Shown here: positions 24,251 to 36,470 of the stretch, one piece after another
How positions within the stretch are numbered: position 1 is the first letter of the stretch
Layout: the number at the start of each line of letters is the position of its first letter
Assembly (NCBI RefSeq): GCF_028858725.1
Contig: NC_084775.1
Span: 16,910,597 to 16,974,596 of the forward strand
Reading direction: 5' to 3'
DNA from: Colius striatus
Taxonomy: Eukaryota > Chordata > Aves > Coliiformes > Coliidae
Length of the DNA stretch: 64,000 nt
Program-made: the position numbers and the translations under genes
The notes under the pieces: generated by a model
Databases searched by the model: none
The model's input: only the letters and a program-made list of their open reading frames with translations
Told to the model about the DNA's origin: nothing

Positions 24251-27200
24251 ATGGTAAGGGGACACGGTGTGGGTACAGGCATGGTGTGGGGCACAGTGTG
24301 GTCAAAGGGATTGTGAGCGGAGAAGGGGATGGTGAGGGGACACGGTGGTGGTGACGGAAGAAGGGGATGGTGAGGGGAGAAGGGTCGGTGAGGGGAGAAC
24401 GGGATGGTAAGGGGACAAGGGTGTGGTGAGGGGACAGGGGGACGGTGAGGCGAGAAGGGGACGGTGAGGGGAGAAGTGGATGGTGAGGGGACGCGGGGGG
24501 GTGAGGGGACACGGGTATGGTGAGAGGAGAAGGGGATGGTGAGGGGACATGGGGTGGTGGTGAAGGGAGAAGGCGATGGTGAGGGGACACAGGGATGGTG
24601 AGGTTAGAAGGGGTTCGTGAGCGTACATGGGGGTGGTGAGGGGACACGGGGGTGGTGAGGGGAACACGGGGATGATGAGGGGACATAGTGTGGGCACAGG
24701 GACAATGAGGGGACACGGTGTGGGCACAAGGATGGTGTGGGACACGGTGTGGGCACAGGGATGGTGAGGGCACGATGTGGGCAGAGGGACAATGAGGGGA
24801 CATGGTGTGGGCACAGGGATGATGAGGGCACACAGTGTGGGCACAGGGATGATGAGGGGACACAGTGTGGGCACAGGGATGGTGAGGGCACGATGTGGGC
24901 AGAGGGACAATGAGGGGACATGGTGTGGGCACAGGGATGATGAGGGGACACAGTGTGGGCACAGGGATGGTGAGGCGACACAGTGTGGGCATAGGTAAGG
25001 TGGGGGGACACGCTGTGGGCACAGGGACAATGAGGGGACATGGTGTGGGCACAGGGATGGTGAGGGGACATGGTGTGGGCACAGCGATGGTTAGGGAACA
25101 TAGTGTGGGCATAGGGACAATGAGGGGACACGCTGTGGGCACAAGGATGGTGTGGGACACGGTGCGGGCACAGGGATGGTGAGGACATGGTGTGGGCACA
25201 GGGACAATGAGGGGACATGGTGTGGGCATAAGGATGGTGTGGGACAAGGTGTGGGCACAGCGATGGTGTGGGACACAATGTGGGCACAGGGATGGTTTGG
25301 GACACGATGTGGGCACAGGGACAATGAGTGTACACGGTGTGGGCACAAGGATGATGTGGGACACGGTGTGGGCACAGGGATGGTGAGGGCACGGTGTGGG
25401 CAGAGGTACAATGAGGGGACATGGTGTGGGCACAGGGATGGTGAGGGGACACAGTGTGGGCACATGGATGGTGAGGCGACACAGTGTGGGCATAGGTAAG
25501 GTGGGGGGACACGCTGTGGGCACAGGGATGTTAAGTGGACACAGTGTGGGCATAGGGATGGTGTGGGGCACAGTGTGGGCACAGGGACAATGAGGGGACA
25601 CGGTGTGGGCACAGGGATGGTGAGGGGCACGGTGTGGGCACAGGGATGGTGTGGGGCAAAATGTGGGTACAGAGATGGTGAGGGGACATGGTGTGGGCAT
25701 AGGGAGGGTGAGGGACACTGTGGGCACAGGGATGGTGAGGGGACATGGTGTCGGCATAGTGATGGTGTGGGGACACGGTGTGGGCACCAGGACGTTGTGG
25801 GGACACAGTGTGGGTACAGGAATGGTGCGGAGACATGGTGTGGGCACAGGGATGGTGAGGGACATGGTGTGGTCACAGGGATCGTGGGGGGACACAGTGT
25901 GGGCACAGGGATGGTGAGAGCACGCTGTGGGCACAGGGATGGTGAGGGACAAGGTTTGGGCATAGGTATGGTTAGGGGCACAGTGTGGGTACAGGGACAA
26001 TGAGGGGAGAGAGTGTGGGCACAGGGATGGTGGGTGGACACGGTGTGGGCACAGGGATGGTGAGGGGACGATGTGGGCAGAGGGACAATGAGGGGACATG
26101 GTGTGGGCACAGGGATGATGAGGGGACACAGTGTGGGCACAGGGATGGTGAGGCGACACAGTGTGGGCATAGGTAAGGTGGGGGGACACGCTGTGGGCAC
26201 AGGGACAATGAGGGGACATGGTGTGGGCACAGGGATGGTGAGGGGACATGGTGTGGGCACAGCGATGGTTAGGGAACATAGTGTGGGCATAGGGACAATG
26301 AGGGGACACGCTGTGGGCACAAGGATGGTGTGGGACACGGTGCGGGCACAGGGATGGTGAGGACATGGTGTGGGCACAGGGACAATGAGGGGACATGGTG
26401 TGGGCATAAGGATGGTGTGGGACAAGGTGTGGGCACAGCGATGGTGTGGGACACAATGTGGGCACAGGGATGGTTTGGGACACGATGTGGGCACAGGGAC
26501 AATGAGTGTACACGGTGTGGGCACAAGGATGATGTGGGACACGGTGTGGGCACAGGGATGGTGAGGGCACGGTGTGGGCAGAGGTACAATGAGGGGACAT
26601 GGTGTGGGCACAGGGATGGTGAGGGGACACAGTGTGGGCACATGGATGGTGAGGCGACACAGTGTGGGCATAGGTAAGGTAGGGGGACACGCTGTGGGCA
26701 CAGGGATGTTAAGTGGACACAGTGTGGGCATAGGGATGGTGTGGGGCACAGTGTGGGCACAGGGACAATGAGGGGACACGGTGTGGGCACAGGGATGGTG
26801 AGGGGCACGGTGTGGGCACAGGGATGGTGTGGGGCAAAATGTGGGTACAGAGATGGTGAGGGGACATGGTGTGGGCATAGGGAGGGTGAGGGACACTGTG
26901 GGCACAGGGATGGTGAGGGGACATGGTGTCGGCATAGTGATGGTGTGGGGACACGGTGTGGGCACCAGGACGTTGTGGGGACACAGTGTGGGTACAGGAA
27001 TGGTGCGGAGACATGGTGTGGGCACAGGGATGGTGAGGGACATGGTGTGGTCACAGGGATCGTGGGGGGACACAGTGTGGGCACAGGGATGGTGAGAGCA
27101 CGCTGTGGGCACAGGGATGGTGAGGGACAAGGTTTGGGCATAGGTATGGTTAGGGGCACAGTGTGGGTACAGGGACAATGAGGGGAGAGAGTGTGGGCAC

Positions 27201-27850
27201 AGGGATGGTGGGTGGACACGGTGTGGGCACAGGGATGGTGAGGGGACATGGTGTGGGCACAGGGATGGTGGGTGGACACGGTGTGGGCACAGGGATGGTG
27301 AGGGGACACGGTGTGGGCACAGGGATGGTGAGGGGCACAGTGTGGGCATAGGGATGATGTGGGACATGGTGTGGGTACAGGGATGGTGTGCGGCAAAGTG
27401 TGGGCACAGGAATTGTGAGTGCACTTGGTGTGGGGGCACAGGGATGGTGGGGGGACACAGTGTGGGTACAGGGATAGTGTGGGAGGACACGGTGTGGGCA
27501 CAGGGATGGTGAGGGGACACAGTGTGGGCACAGGGATGGTGTGGGACATGATGTGGGCACAGGGATGGTGTGGGGCACAGTGTGGGCACAGGAATGGTGA
27601 GGGCACACGGTGTGGGGGCACGGGGATGGTGGGGGGAAACTGTGGGCACAGGGATGGTGAGGGGACATGGTGTGGGCACAGGAACAATGAGGGAACACGC
27701 TGTGGGCACAAGGATAGTGTGGGACAAGGTGTGAGCACATGGATGGTGACGGCACACAGTGTGGGCATAGGGATGGTGAGGGGACATGGTGTGGGCACAG
27801 GGACAATGAGGGGACACGCTGTGGGCACTGCAATGGTGAGGGGATTTTTG
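24250..27850. repeat. Minisatellite C array (about 29-bp unit)
   Basis: A derivative of minisatellite B in which the unit is extended to GTGTGGGCACAGGGATGGTGAGGGGACAC (shown here as GTGTGGGCACAGGGATGG followed by TGAGGGGACAC). Variants include GGGACAATGAGGGG, ATGGTGTGGGGCACA and GTGTGGGCATAGG. The change from B to C is gradual between about 24,240 and 24,700. A much shorter stretch of the same unit appears beside each GPT exon (about 15,130-15,230 and 57,370-57,480), so C probably seeded from that type. Confidence 0.93.
24885..27240. repeat. 1,178-bp tandem duplication inside minisatellite C
   Basis: Sequence from about 24,885 to 26,060 is repeated immediately at about 26,063 to 27,240 with an offset of 1,178 bp. 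Only one difference was noticed between the copies (GGTAAGGTGGGG at about 25,496 against GGTAAGGTAGGG at about 26,674). This is far less diverged than neighbouring single units, so the duplication is recent or is an assembly artefact. Confidence 0.85.
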
Positions 27851-29655
27851 CACTTGAGGCACACGGCACATAGCCACTTTCCTTGAGGTCTCAAAGAACA
27901 AACCTCCTTGTTCTGGTGCCCATCAGTGCCACTTTTCTTGCATAAGAAGCTTAAACTGTGGATCATCTTCACATCTTGAAATTCTTTGTCGGTCGTTTTC
28001 CACGGTGCAGCGTTCCAGGCTGCGTCAGCAGCTCTTCTCGGTAGGCATCCCTGTTCTGAGATTTGGTCTCATTCCCTTCATTGCTACATTCTCTGGGACT
28101 CACAGTCAGGCTTCTTGCACATCCATCATCCCAGTCCTGATCCTGGGCTGTTCCCTTAGCCTCTTTGCGTGGCTGCCGTGGAGCCTCGCTTCTTTGTCAC
28201 AGCCCCACAGGCCTTGCCTTTAGGGCATCTCCAGTCCCGGCATCGTGTGACCGAGTCTCCTCACTTCTGTGTTGTGTTGTCTGTGTTCTGTGTGGTGTTG
28301 GTGTTTATATGTGTGTGTTTACCTTAGAGCCACTCTGCGTGGGGATGTAGAGTCAAGGGCAGGTGGAGGAGCACTGAGTGTATGTCAGTTCGCTTTTGAT
28401 ACGTGGGAGTTGGGGCTTTGGCTGCCGAGTGACGAGGTTTTGCATCTGAGTCACTTGTTTTGCTCTGTTTCCAGAGACTGAGGCTGTGCTCTGAATAAGA
28501 ATACAAGGGGCAAGCAGAGTGTGTCAGTGCTGCTGTCATGTGGACACAGTGGGGTACTGAAGCTCAGGAGCAGCGCATCACAGTGGCACCCGCCAACTTT
28601 TGGAATCAGATCTGTGATTCTTTGCAAATTAAGTACCGGGATAATGCTGTGTTGGGGCTGGGAGGAGGGGACAAGGGTAGGAGTTACAGAGAGGGTTTTT
28701 GTGTAGAGCCTGGACTTTGGAGTTTTGGTTTTCAGGGGCTTTGGGGCATGCCTGGGGCTTTTGGCTTTGGGGCGTGCCTGGGGCTTTGTGGAGTGAGTAT
28801 GGTTTTGGGCTTCAGTAGTGACTTGACTTTTGCTGTGTTTTCAAGTTTCTATTGTGCTTGCCAGTTAAATACAGGGACAATGCTGTGTTGGGGCAGGGAG
28901 GAGGGAACAAGGTTGGGAGTCAGAGGGAGGTGTTTCAAAGGTTGTGTAGAGGAGAGCAATGTTCCATAGCCAGTCCCCACAAGTTAAGGAGAGGGAGGCA
29001 GTTACTTCTCAGGACAATGGCAGCATGTCCCAGGCAGAGCGGCTCCAGCCTCTGTGTATGTCTCATGTCGTCTGACTTCCCCATGTCAGCTTCCTCGGGC
29101 CTCCTTATTCTTCACTCTTTGCTCTTCAGCGGCAAGGTCCGGATCTCGGGCAGCATCCTCAGGGTCTTGAACACTAATCACTGATGCAGTGTGAGTCAAG
29201 CTCTTCTTGCGTAGCCATCCTTAAGCGTAGATCCATCTCACATCTTGGAAGATTCCAGACCGTACTCTTCTGCAGTACCGCTTCTGGCCGCATTGGCGGC
29301 TCCGCGCTTCAGCCATCCCTTTGCATGGACCCAGACTTCTTCCTCATGTCCTCAGGATCTCTGGTCCGGGGCGGTCCTCTGGTGCAGGCCTGGTCCATTT
29401 CATCTACCCTCTTTGGGGAGGCTGCTATAGAGCCTTCTCCTTTCAATGTAGCATCCTCTAGGTCTTTCCAGTCAACATCATCTGTGGCCGGGGCATCTCT
29501 GAGCCCAGTTCCCTGTTGTCTTTCTGTTGTCCATGTGTTCTTTCACCTGGTGTCGGTGTTTGCACAAGGGTAGTAATATTGCTCCATTGAAATGATCCCC
29601 TTTGCAATGTGCTGTCTGAGTTTTTGTGGTGTCTTTGTGATCTATTGTGTCTGTG
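27850..29655. other. Unique, non-tandem island between minisatellite C and the LTR
   Basis: This is the only long stretch of ordinary-complexity DNA in the left half. Two related segments recur inside it at about 28,625-28,700 and 28,865-28,930 (TACCGGGATAATGCTGTGTT and a similar TACAGGGACAATGCTGTGTT). On the minus strand, 27,850-28,068 is open and protein-like, including KWLCAVCLKCKNP and SLSFLCKKSGTDGHQ, and 29,300-29,480 is also open and charged (DVDWKDLEDATLKGEG). No known family was recognised. It abuts the minus-oriented LTR candidate, so an old endogenous-retrovirus internal region is one possibility, but no primer-binding site, protease or polymerase motif was seen. Confidence 0.35.
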
Positions 29656-30650
29656 TGTCGTGGTTTAGGCCCATCAGGGGACAAAGGCCACGATTAGCCT
29701 GGAGTACTGAAGAGGCTGAGAATTGCTCAAGGGCAGGGAGAGCTTAATTGCCGCTTAAGGTTCAGGACAAAACAGACCAGGCTACTCGGTTTGGGGAAGA
29801 AAACAGAAAATAATTTAATGCAACATCAACTAAAACATACCCCCAAAAACCCAAAACATAACCAAAATGAAACAACACAGAGTAATACATCAATGAAGAG
29901 TCCAACCAGCCTTTTTAAGAACACCTTCCCGCCACCCCTCCCCTCTTCCCGGGCTCAGAGCCCTGATCCCGGGGTTTTTACCTTGTCCCCCCCTGAACGG
30001 TTCGGGGGGGCAGGCAGTGGGGGTTTCAGTTAGTCTGTTCCCAATAGCTTCTGCCGTTTGTCCCTCCTCAGGACGGGTGAACTCCACACCAGTCCTCCCT
30101 GCGAGTCCGTGGGGTAACTCACACGCATGGCAGCCCTGCACGGGCTGCTCCGATGCCCACTGACTCCAAAGGCTGCAGCTCGTCTCTGCCTCTCGTGTGG
30201 GGCTGCTCTGCGGCGTGCAGGCTCTCCAGCACGGCCTGGGCCATGGCCCCTCCCCACACAGTCCCTCTCCCGTCCGGGCTCACTCACACGGAGCTGCTGG
30301 GAACTCTCGCTCCTGCCATGGATCTCCATAGGCTGCAGGGGCACAGCTGCATTCTCGCCACGGCTTGCAGAGGGGTCTCTGGTCTGTTGCTTCTCCTTCC
30401 TTCCTCCTTCTCTGGCTGAAGGGGCCGCGTGGTCGCCTCCATCTCCTGTCACTCTTACACCTCCTGCCTCGCATTCCGAATTCCCGTCCCCTAAATAGTG
30501 ATCGCAGAGGCGCCAGATTGGCCCAGCTGGGACGGAGATGGGTGTGAACCCAGGAGCCGGGGGAGAGTCCGCAAACTCTTTACCGGGTCTGCACTGCAAC
30601 CCGCTCCCCCTGGTACTAAGCCAAAAGCTGCTCCTTGCTAAACCAGAACA
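29656..30650 (-). mobile_element. Candidate solo LTR of an endogenous retrovirus-like element
   Basis: The 995-bp segment begins TGTCGTGGTTTAG and ends CTAAACCAGAACA, which are imperfect inverted termini (11 of 13 bases) of the TG...CA type typical of LTRs. Read on the minus strand, a TATTTAG-like box lies near 30,494 and an ATTAAA signal near 29,814, in the order expected of an LTR. No convincing target-site duplication was seen at the flanks. It lies in DNA that should be intronic to ARHGAP39. No intact retroviral gene is present. Confidence 0.45.
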
Positions 30651-30702
30651 CCAAGTCAATGTCTTTGAGGCAACACCACATTGTTCCTCAGCTCATCTAG
30701 GA

Positions 30703-31895
<1,193 letters not shown>

Positions 31896-32089
31896 TGACC
31901 CTGGCCCCAGAGGACCTGTCTCAGCACCACCATGTCTGCTTGGCCCTGCTGGACCCACCACAGGACCCATCATCTCAGCTTTGAAAGACACATCTTGACA
32001 CCCATCATCTCTTCTGGTCCAGCCCAGCTCATCTCGGCATCTGGAATCGCTGCTTGGTTTTGGTGCCCCTCATCTCCTCCTGCCCAACT

Positions 32090-32720
32090 CATCTTGACTC
32101 CCATCACCTTCTCCAGGTCCTGCCCAGCCCATCTTGGCCCCCATCACCTTCTCTAGGTCCTGCCCAGCCCATCTTGGCTCCCATCACCTTCTCCAGGTCC
32201 TGCCCAGCTCATCTTGGCCCCCATCACCTTCTCCAGGTCCTGCCCAGCCCATCTTGGCCCCCATCACCTTCTCTAGGTCCTGCCCAGCCCATCTTGGCTC
32301 CCATCACCTTCTCCAGGCCCTGCTCAGCTCATCTTGGCACCCATCACCTTCTCCAGGTCCTGCCCAGCCCATCTTGGCTCCCATCACCTTCTCCAGGCCC
32401 TGCTCAGCTCATCTTGGCCCCCATCACCTCTTGCTTCTCCTGGATGCACCTTGGCACCCTCAATCTCCTGGTTCTGACCAACCAGTCCTGGTGCCCCTCA
32501 TCTCTTTGCCCAGCTTGACCCATCTTGGTGCCCACCATCTCCTCCTGCTCCTGCCCATCCCATCTTGGCACCATCTTGCTTCTCCTGGACCCGTTCTGGT
32601 GCCCATCACCTCCCCCTGCCCAACCCATCTTGGTGCTCCCCTCATCTTGTCCTGGTCTTCCTGGACCCATCTTGGCACCCATCATCTCCTCCTGCTCCTC
32701 TTGCACCCACCTTGGTGCCC
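32090..32720. repeat. 60-bp tandem repeat in the ARHGAP39 3' UTR
   Basis: Units of about 60 bp built from CCATCACCTTCTCCAGGTCC and TGCCCAGCCCATCTTGGC recur five to six times to about 32,420. They then decay into related CATCTCCTCCTGC / CATCTTGGCACC words to about 32,720. Confidence 0.85.
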
Positions 32721-33029
32721 ATCACCTCCTCCAGCACCCACCCACCCCCAGTGGCACCCAACACCCCCTCCTGGACCCCCCAGTGCCCTCATCTCCCCCA
32801 TCCCCACCCACCTGGCACTGGCAGGTGCCCCCCAAAGCCACCCCCAAGTGCCTTCGGGTGACATGGGATGGTGAGGGTGGGGGGCACCCACAGGGGAGGG
32901 GGCACCCCAGGAGCACCCATGGGTGGGGAGGGGGTGGGGTGGGACAGGACACCCATCAGAGTCCAGAGATGTATAAAGAGAGTTATTAATTAGAAGCCCC
33001 TAATTATCAACCCAGATGCTGATTTCTCC

Positions 33030-33340
33030 TCGGGGTTGGGGGTTCATGGAGGGGAAGGGGGGGGGGTCCCCAAAGTGGAGAGTCTTCAAGGTGGGTGTCA
33101 CAAGGAAGGGGGTCCCCAAAGTGGGAGTCCTTAAGGTGGGAGGGGTCCCCAAAGTTGAGGGGGATGTCCCCAAGGTGGGTGTCACTAAGGTGGGGGTGTC
33201 CCCAAAGTAGGGAGGGGGGATCCCCAAGATGGGTGTCCCCAGGGGGAGGTCCTCAAGGTGGGTGTCACCGAGGTGGGGGGGTCCCCAAGGCGCAGGGGGT
33301 CCCCGAGGTGGATGTCACAGGGTGAGGGGGGTCCCGGGGT
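33030..33340. repeat. Degenerate repeat of GGTCCCCAAGGTGGGTGTCAC
   Basis: A 20-40-bp irregular repeat of GGTCCCCAAAGTGGG and AAGGTGGGTGTCAC words, G-rich on the plus strand. No coding signal. Confidence 0.75.
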
Positions 33341-33720
33341 GGGGGGACCCCCAGCGCTACCTCCCAGCTCTGCTCACTGCCAGGCGTGGGGGGGAGGGGG
33401 CACAGGGGGAGAGTGGGGGGTGACACCGGTGTGTGGGGGGGGTCCCCCAGGGCCGGGAGGGGTCCCCACTTCCTCTGTTCCCATTTAACCCTTCCCCCCC
33501 TCAGCTTTTGTATTTCCCCTCTCTCTTTTTCCCCTTTTCCCCCCTTTTTTTCCGTTTCAGCCTTTTATTTATTATGAAGCCGACTCCGAGCATCTCCCCG
33601 AGCCCCCCCACCCCCGCGGCTGTGGGACCCTCCCCGCGCGTGGGCCGGGGGCGTGGGGAATCCAGATTGGGGGGAGGGGTCCGGAGGCACCACCCCCCGC
33701 CCCTCCTCCCACGGCGTGTG

Positions 33721-33726
33721 AATAAA
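33721..33726 (+). terminator. AATAAA polyadenylation signal
   Basis: AATAAA in GTGTGAATAAAAAGCGTCTG, followed by a GT/T-containing stretch. It is the first strong signal in good context on the plus strand after the ARHGAP39 stop, and the tandem arrays beyond 33,780 would then be intergenic. Confidence 0.6.
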
Positions 33727-33779
33727 AAGCGTCTGGCCGGTGCTGCTCGTTCCCTCTGGAGCCCGTCAGTGGGGGACTG

Positions 33780-34240
33780 CGGGGGGCTACGGCGGGCTAT
33801 ATGGGCTATGGGGGGCTATATGGGCTGTAGGGGCTATGCTGAGGCTATGGGGGGCTACCAAGATACTATGGGGGCTATGAGGAGGCTATGGGGGGCTATG
33901 AAGGGGCTATAGGGACTATGAGAAGGCTATGGGGGGCTATGAAGGGGCTATAGGGACTATGAGAAGGCTATGGGGGGCTATGAAGGGGCTATAGGGGCTA
34001 TGAGGATGCTATGGGGGGCTATGGGAGCTATGAGGGGTTTATAGTGGCTATAGGAGCTATGAAGAGACTATGGGGGGCTATGAGGGGGCTATAGGGGCTA
34101 TGAGGATGCTATGGGGGCTATGGGGGGCTATGAAGGGGCTATAGGGGCTCTGAGGAGGCTATGAAGGGGCTACAGGGACTATGAGAAGGCTATGGGGGGC
34201 TATGAAGGGGCTATAGGGGCTATGAGAAGGCTATGGGGAG
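33780..34240. repeat. Short tandem repeat GGGGGCTATGAGGAGGCTAT
   Basis: About 20-bp units of GGCTATGAGGGGGCTATAGG with variants, continuous for about 460 bp. No gene. Confidence 0.9.
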
Positions 34241-34670
34241 ATATATATGGTGTCTATAGGCTTCGGGGATGCCTATAGGGATATATGTGGGTGCCTACAG
34301 ACTTATGGGGGTGTCTGTATGGTCATGTGTGTGTCTATAGGGATACGTGTGTGTGTGTCAGTAGGGTTATGGGGGTGTCTATAGGGATATATGTGGGTGC
34401 CTATATGGTTATGGGGGATGCCTATAGGGATCTATGGGGGTGTCTATAGGGTTAAGGGGGTGTCTGTAAGGTTATGGGGGTGTCTCTAGGGGTACGTAGG
34501 AGTGTCAGTAGGGTTATGGGGGTGTCTGTAGGGATATATGTGGGTGTCTATAGGGTTAAGGGGGTGTCTGTAAGGTTAAGGGGGTGTCTGTATGAGTGTC
34601 AGTAGGGTTATGGGATGTCTCTAGGGATATATGTGGGTGTCTATAGGGTTAAAGGGGTGTCTGTAAGGAT
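34240..34670. repeat. Tandem repeat GGGTGTCTATAGGGATATATGT
   Basis: 20-35-bp units combining GGGTGTCTATAGGG, TTATGGGGGTGTCTGTA and ATATATGTGGGTG. They end at about 34,670, where a new family begins. No gene. Confidence 0.85.
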
Positions 34671-35420
34671 CCGAGAGGATCCCCAATGGATCCTGGGCAG
34701 AACCCCCCAAAAAAAAGACCTCAACGGACCCAGGATAGAGGCTGGATGGATGCCAGATGGATCCCAAACGGATCCCAGCACAGAACCCAAACAGATCCTG
34801 GACAGTCTCCCCCAAAAAGACCTAAATGGACCCAGAGCAGAGGCTGGATGGATCCCAAATGGATCCCAGGCAACCTCCCCCTCCCCAAAAGGCTCTGAAT
34901 AGACCCAGGATACAGCCTGGATGGATCCCAGCCCAGAGACAAAACAGATCCTGGATAAACCCCCCCAAAAAGACCCTAAATGGACCCAGGGCACAATCTG
35001 GATGGATCCCAGCCCAGAGACAAAACAGATCCTGGACAACCCCCCCCCAAAAAGACCCTAAATGGACCCAGGGCACAACCTGGATGGATCCCAGCCCAGA
35101 GACAAAACAGATCCTTGATAACCCCTCCCCAAAAAGACCCTAAATGGACCCAGGACACAACCTGGATGGATCCCAGCCCAGAGACAAAACAGATCCTGTA
35201 CAACCCCCGCCCCCCAAAAGACCCTAAATGGACCCAGGGCAGAGCCTGGATGGATCCCAGACAAACCCCCCCCTCCCCAAAAGGCTCTAAATGGACCCAG
35301 GACACAACCTGGATGGATCCCAGCCCAGAGACAAAACGGATCCTGGACAAAACCCCCATAAAAAGACTGTAAATGGACCCAGGGCAGAGCCTGGATGGCC
35401 CCTGGATGGATCCCAGCCAG
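34670..35420. repeat. Tandem repeat of about 75-115 bp upstream of a C8orf82 exon
   Basis: Units contain CCCAAAAAGACCCTAAATGG, ACCCAGGGCACAACCTGGAT and GGATCCCAGCCCAGAGACAA. About eight units, some lacking the middle part. They stop about 60 bp before the exon at 35,482 and are therefore intronic to C8orf82 if its first exon lies further left. Confidence 0.88.
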
Positions 35421-35481
35421 ATCCCATTTGGCCCTTGCACCTGCTTTGGGATTTTGAGGCTTTTCCCCTTTTTTTCTGCAG

Positions 35482-35530
35482 CTTTTCCTGGATGACACCA
35501 AAGTGAAGAACTTCATCACTTGCTTCAAAG
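35482..35530 (+). CDS. C8orf82: C8orf82 (UPF0598) internal exon
   Basis: A 49-nt exon between a good acceptor (TTTTTTTCTGCAG) and a GT donor (TTCAAAG|GTACTG). It encodes LFLDDTKVKNFITCFK plus one base, nearly identical to the UPF0598 segment that follows the N-terminal tyrosine-rich part. The phase (one base carried) joins exactly to AC-GTG at 37,545, restoring FKDVTFL. The first coding exon (leader and the REYFYYVDHQGQ-type segment) was not found between 33,740 and 35,480, which is all repeats. The gene is therefore either missing its start here or has a diverged or distant first exon. Confidence 0.92.
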
Positions 35531-35539
35531 GTACTGGGA

Positions 35540-36130
35540 TCCCCCCAAATCCTCCCCCTCAAAAATGACCCCTCAAAATGCCCCCAAAAACCAAAATCCT
35601 CCCCAAATTATCCCCCAGATCCTCTCTGACCCCTTCCAAAGACCCAAATCCCACCCTAAAACCCCCACAAATAAGCCTCCCAAATCCCCCCAAAAAACCA
35701 AACCCCAACTCCCCCCGACCTCAAAAGCCCCCAAATCCCAACAATCCCCCTCAAATCCCCCCAGAGCATCCCAAAACCTCCCAAATCCCCCCCAAAAAGC
35801 CCCCAAATTCTCTCCAACCCCCCCAAAAATGTCAAATCCACCCAAACCCCCCAAAATATCCCCCCAAACAATCCCCAAAGTCTCCAAATCCCCTCAAATC
35901 ACCCCAAAAAACACAAAAGCCCCCCAGAAACCCCCAAATCCTCTCCAGTCCCCCCAAAATAAATCCCCCAAAAATCCCAAAAGCCCCCAAATCCCCAAAA
36001 AACCCCAAATCCCCTCCAACTCTCTCCAAAAACAATCAAAATCCCCCCAACCCCCCCAAATCTCCTCAGAACCCCTCCAAAAAAACCAAATCACCCCAAA
36101 ATCCCTCCTCCCCATCACCATTCAGTAGCG
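35540..36130. repeat. A/C-only low-complexity intron sequence
   Basis: Nearly pure CCCCAAAATCCCCC-type sequence with almost no G, in the C8orf82 intron directly after the donor. The plus-strand (sense) RNA would be unstructured and C/A-rich. Not coding, although several frames are open by composition. Confidence 0.85.
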
Positions 36131-36470
36131 TTTTAGCCTTAATTAGGGTCTTTAATTAGAGACTCATCTTTATTTGGGGTCTGATCTGTATTGGGGGGCT
36201 GTGGGGTGGGGAGAAGATACTCTCATCCCCTTCATGGCCTTCGTAGGTGCCAAAACATCCTCCTCTCAACCTAATTTGCATATTAATCACCACCTTAATT
36301 AACCACTTCCTGCCCTTAATTGCTCCCAGGCACTTGGTAACACTGATCCCTACTCCCCCCCAAACCTCCCTCAGCCCCTTCAAATCGCTTTCCCATTAAG
36401 GAACACCCCCCTTTCTCCGGTGTTAATTAGGGGAGGGTTAATTAACGAGGGTGTGAGATTAATTAACGTT
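36130..36470. other. C8orf82 intron middle, non-repetitive
   Basis: A/T-richer intron sequence with several TTAATTAA-like words. No exon or regulatory site could be supported. Confidence 0.5.

Noticed and set aside
20310-26690. 2,126-codon minus-strand reading frame rich in Ser, Pro, His and Leu
   Set aside because: It is created by minisatellites B and C, whose units lack stop codons in several frames. Equally long frames overlap it in other phases, and there is no domain, no splice logic and no conserved start.
1-28000. CRISPR array or bacterial origin
   Set aside because: Repeats are head-to-tail with no unique spacers, and the window holds CR1 elements and spliced vertebrate genes.
35520-36128. 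Lys/Pro-rich plus-strand frames
   Set aside because: A product of A/C-only intron sequence directly after a valid C8orf82 donor.
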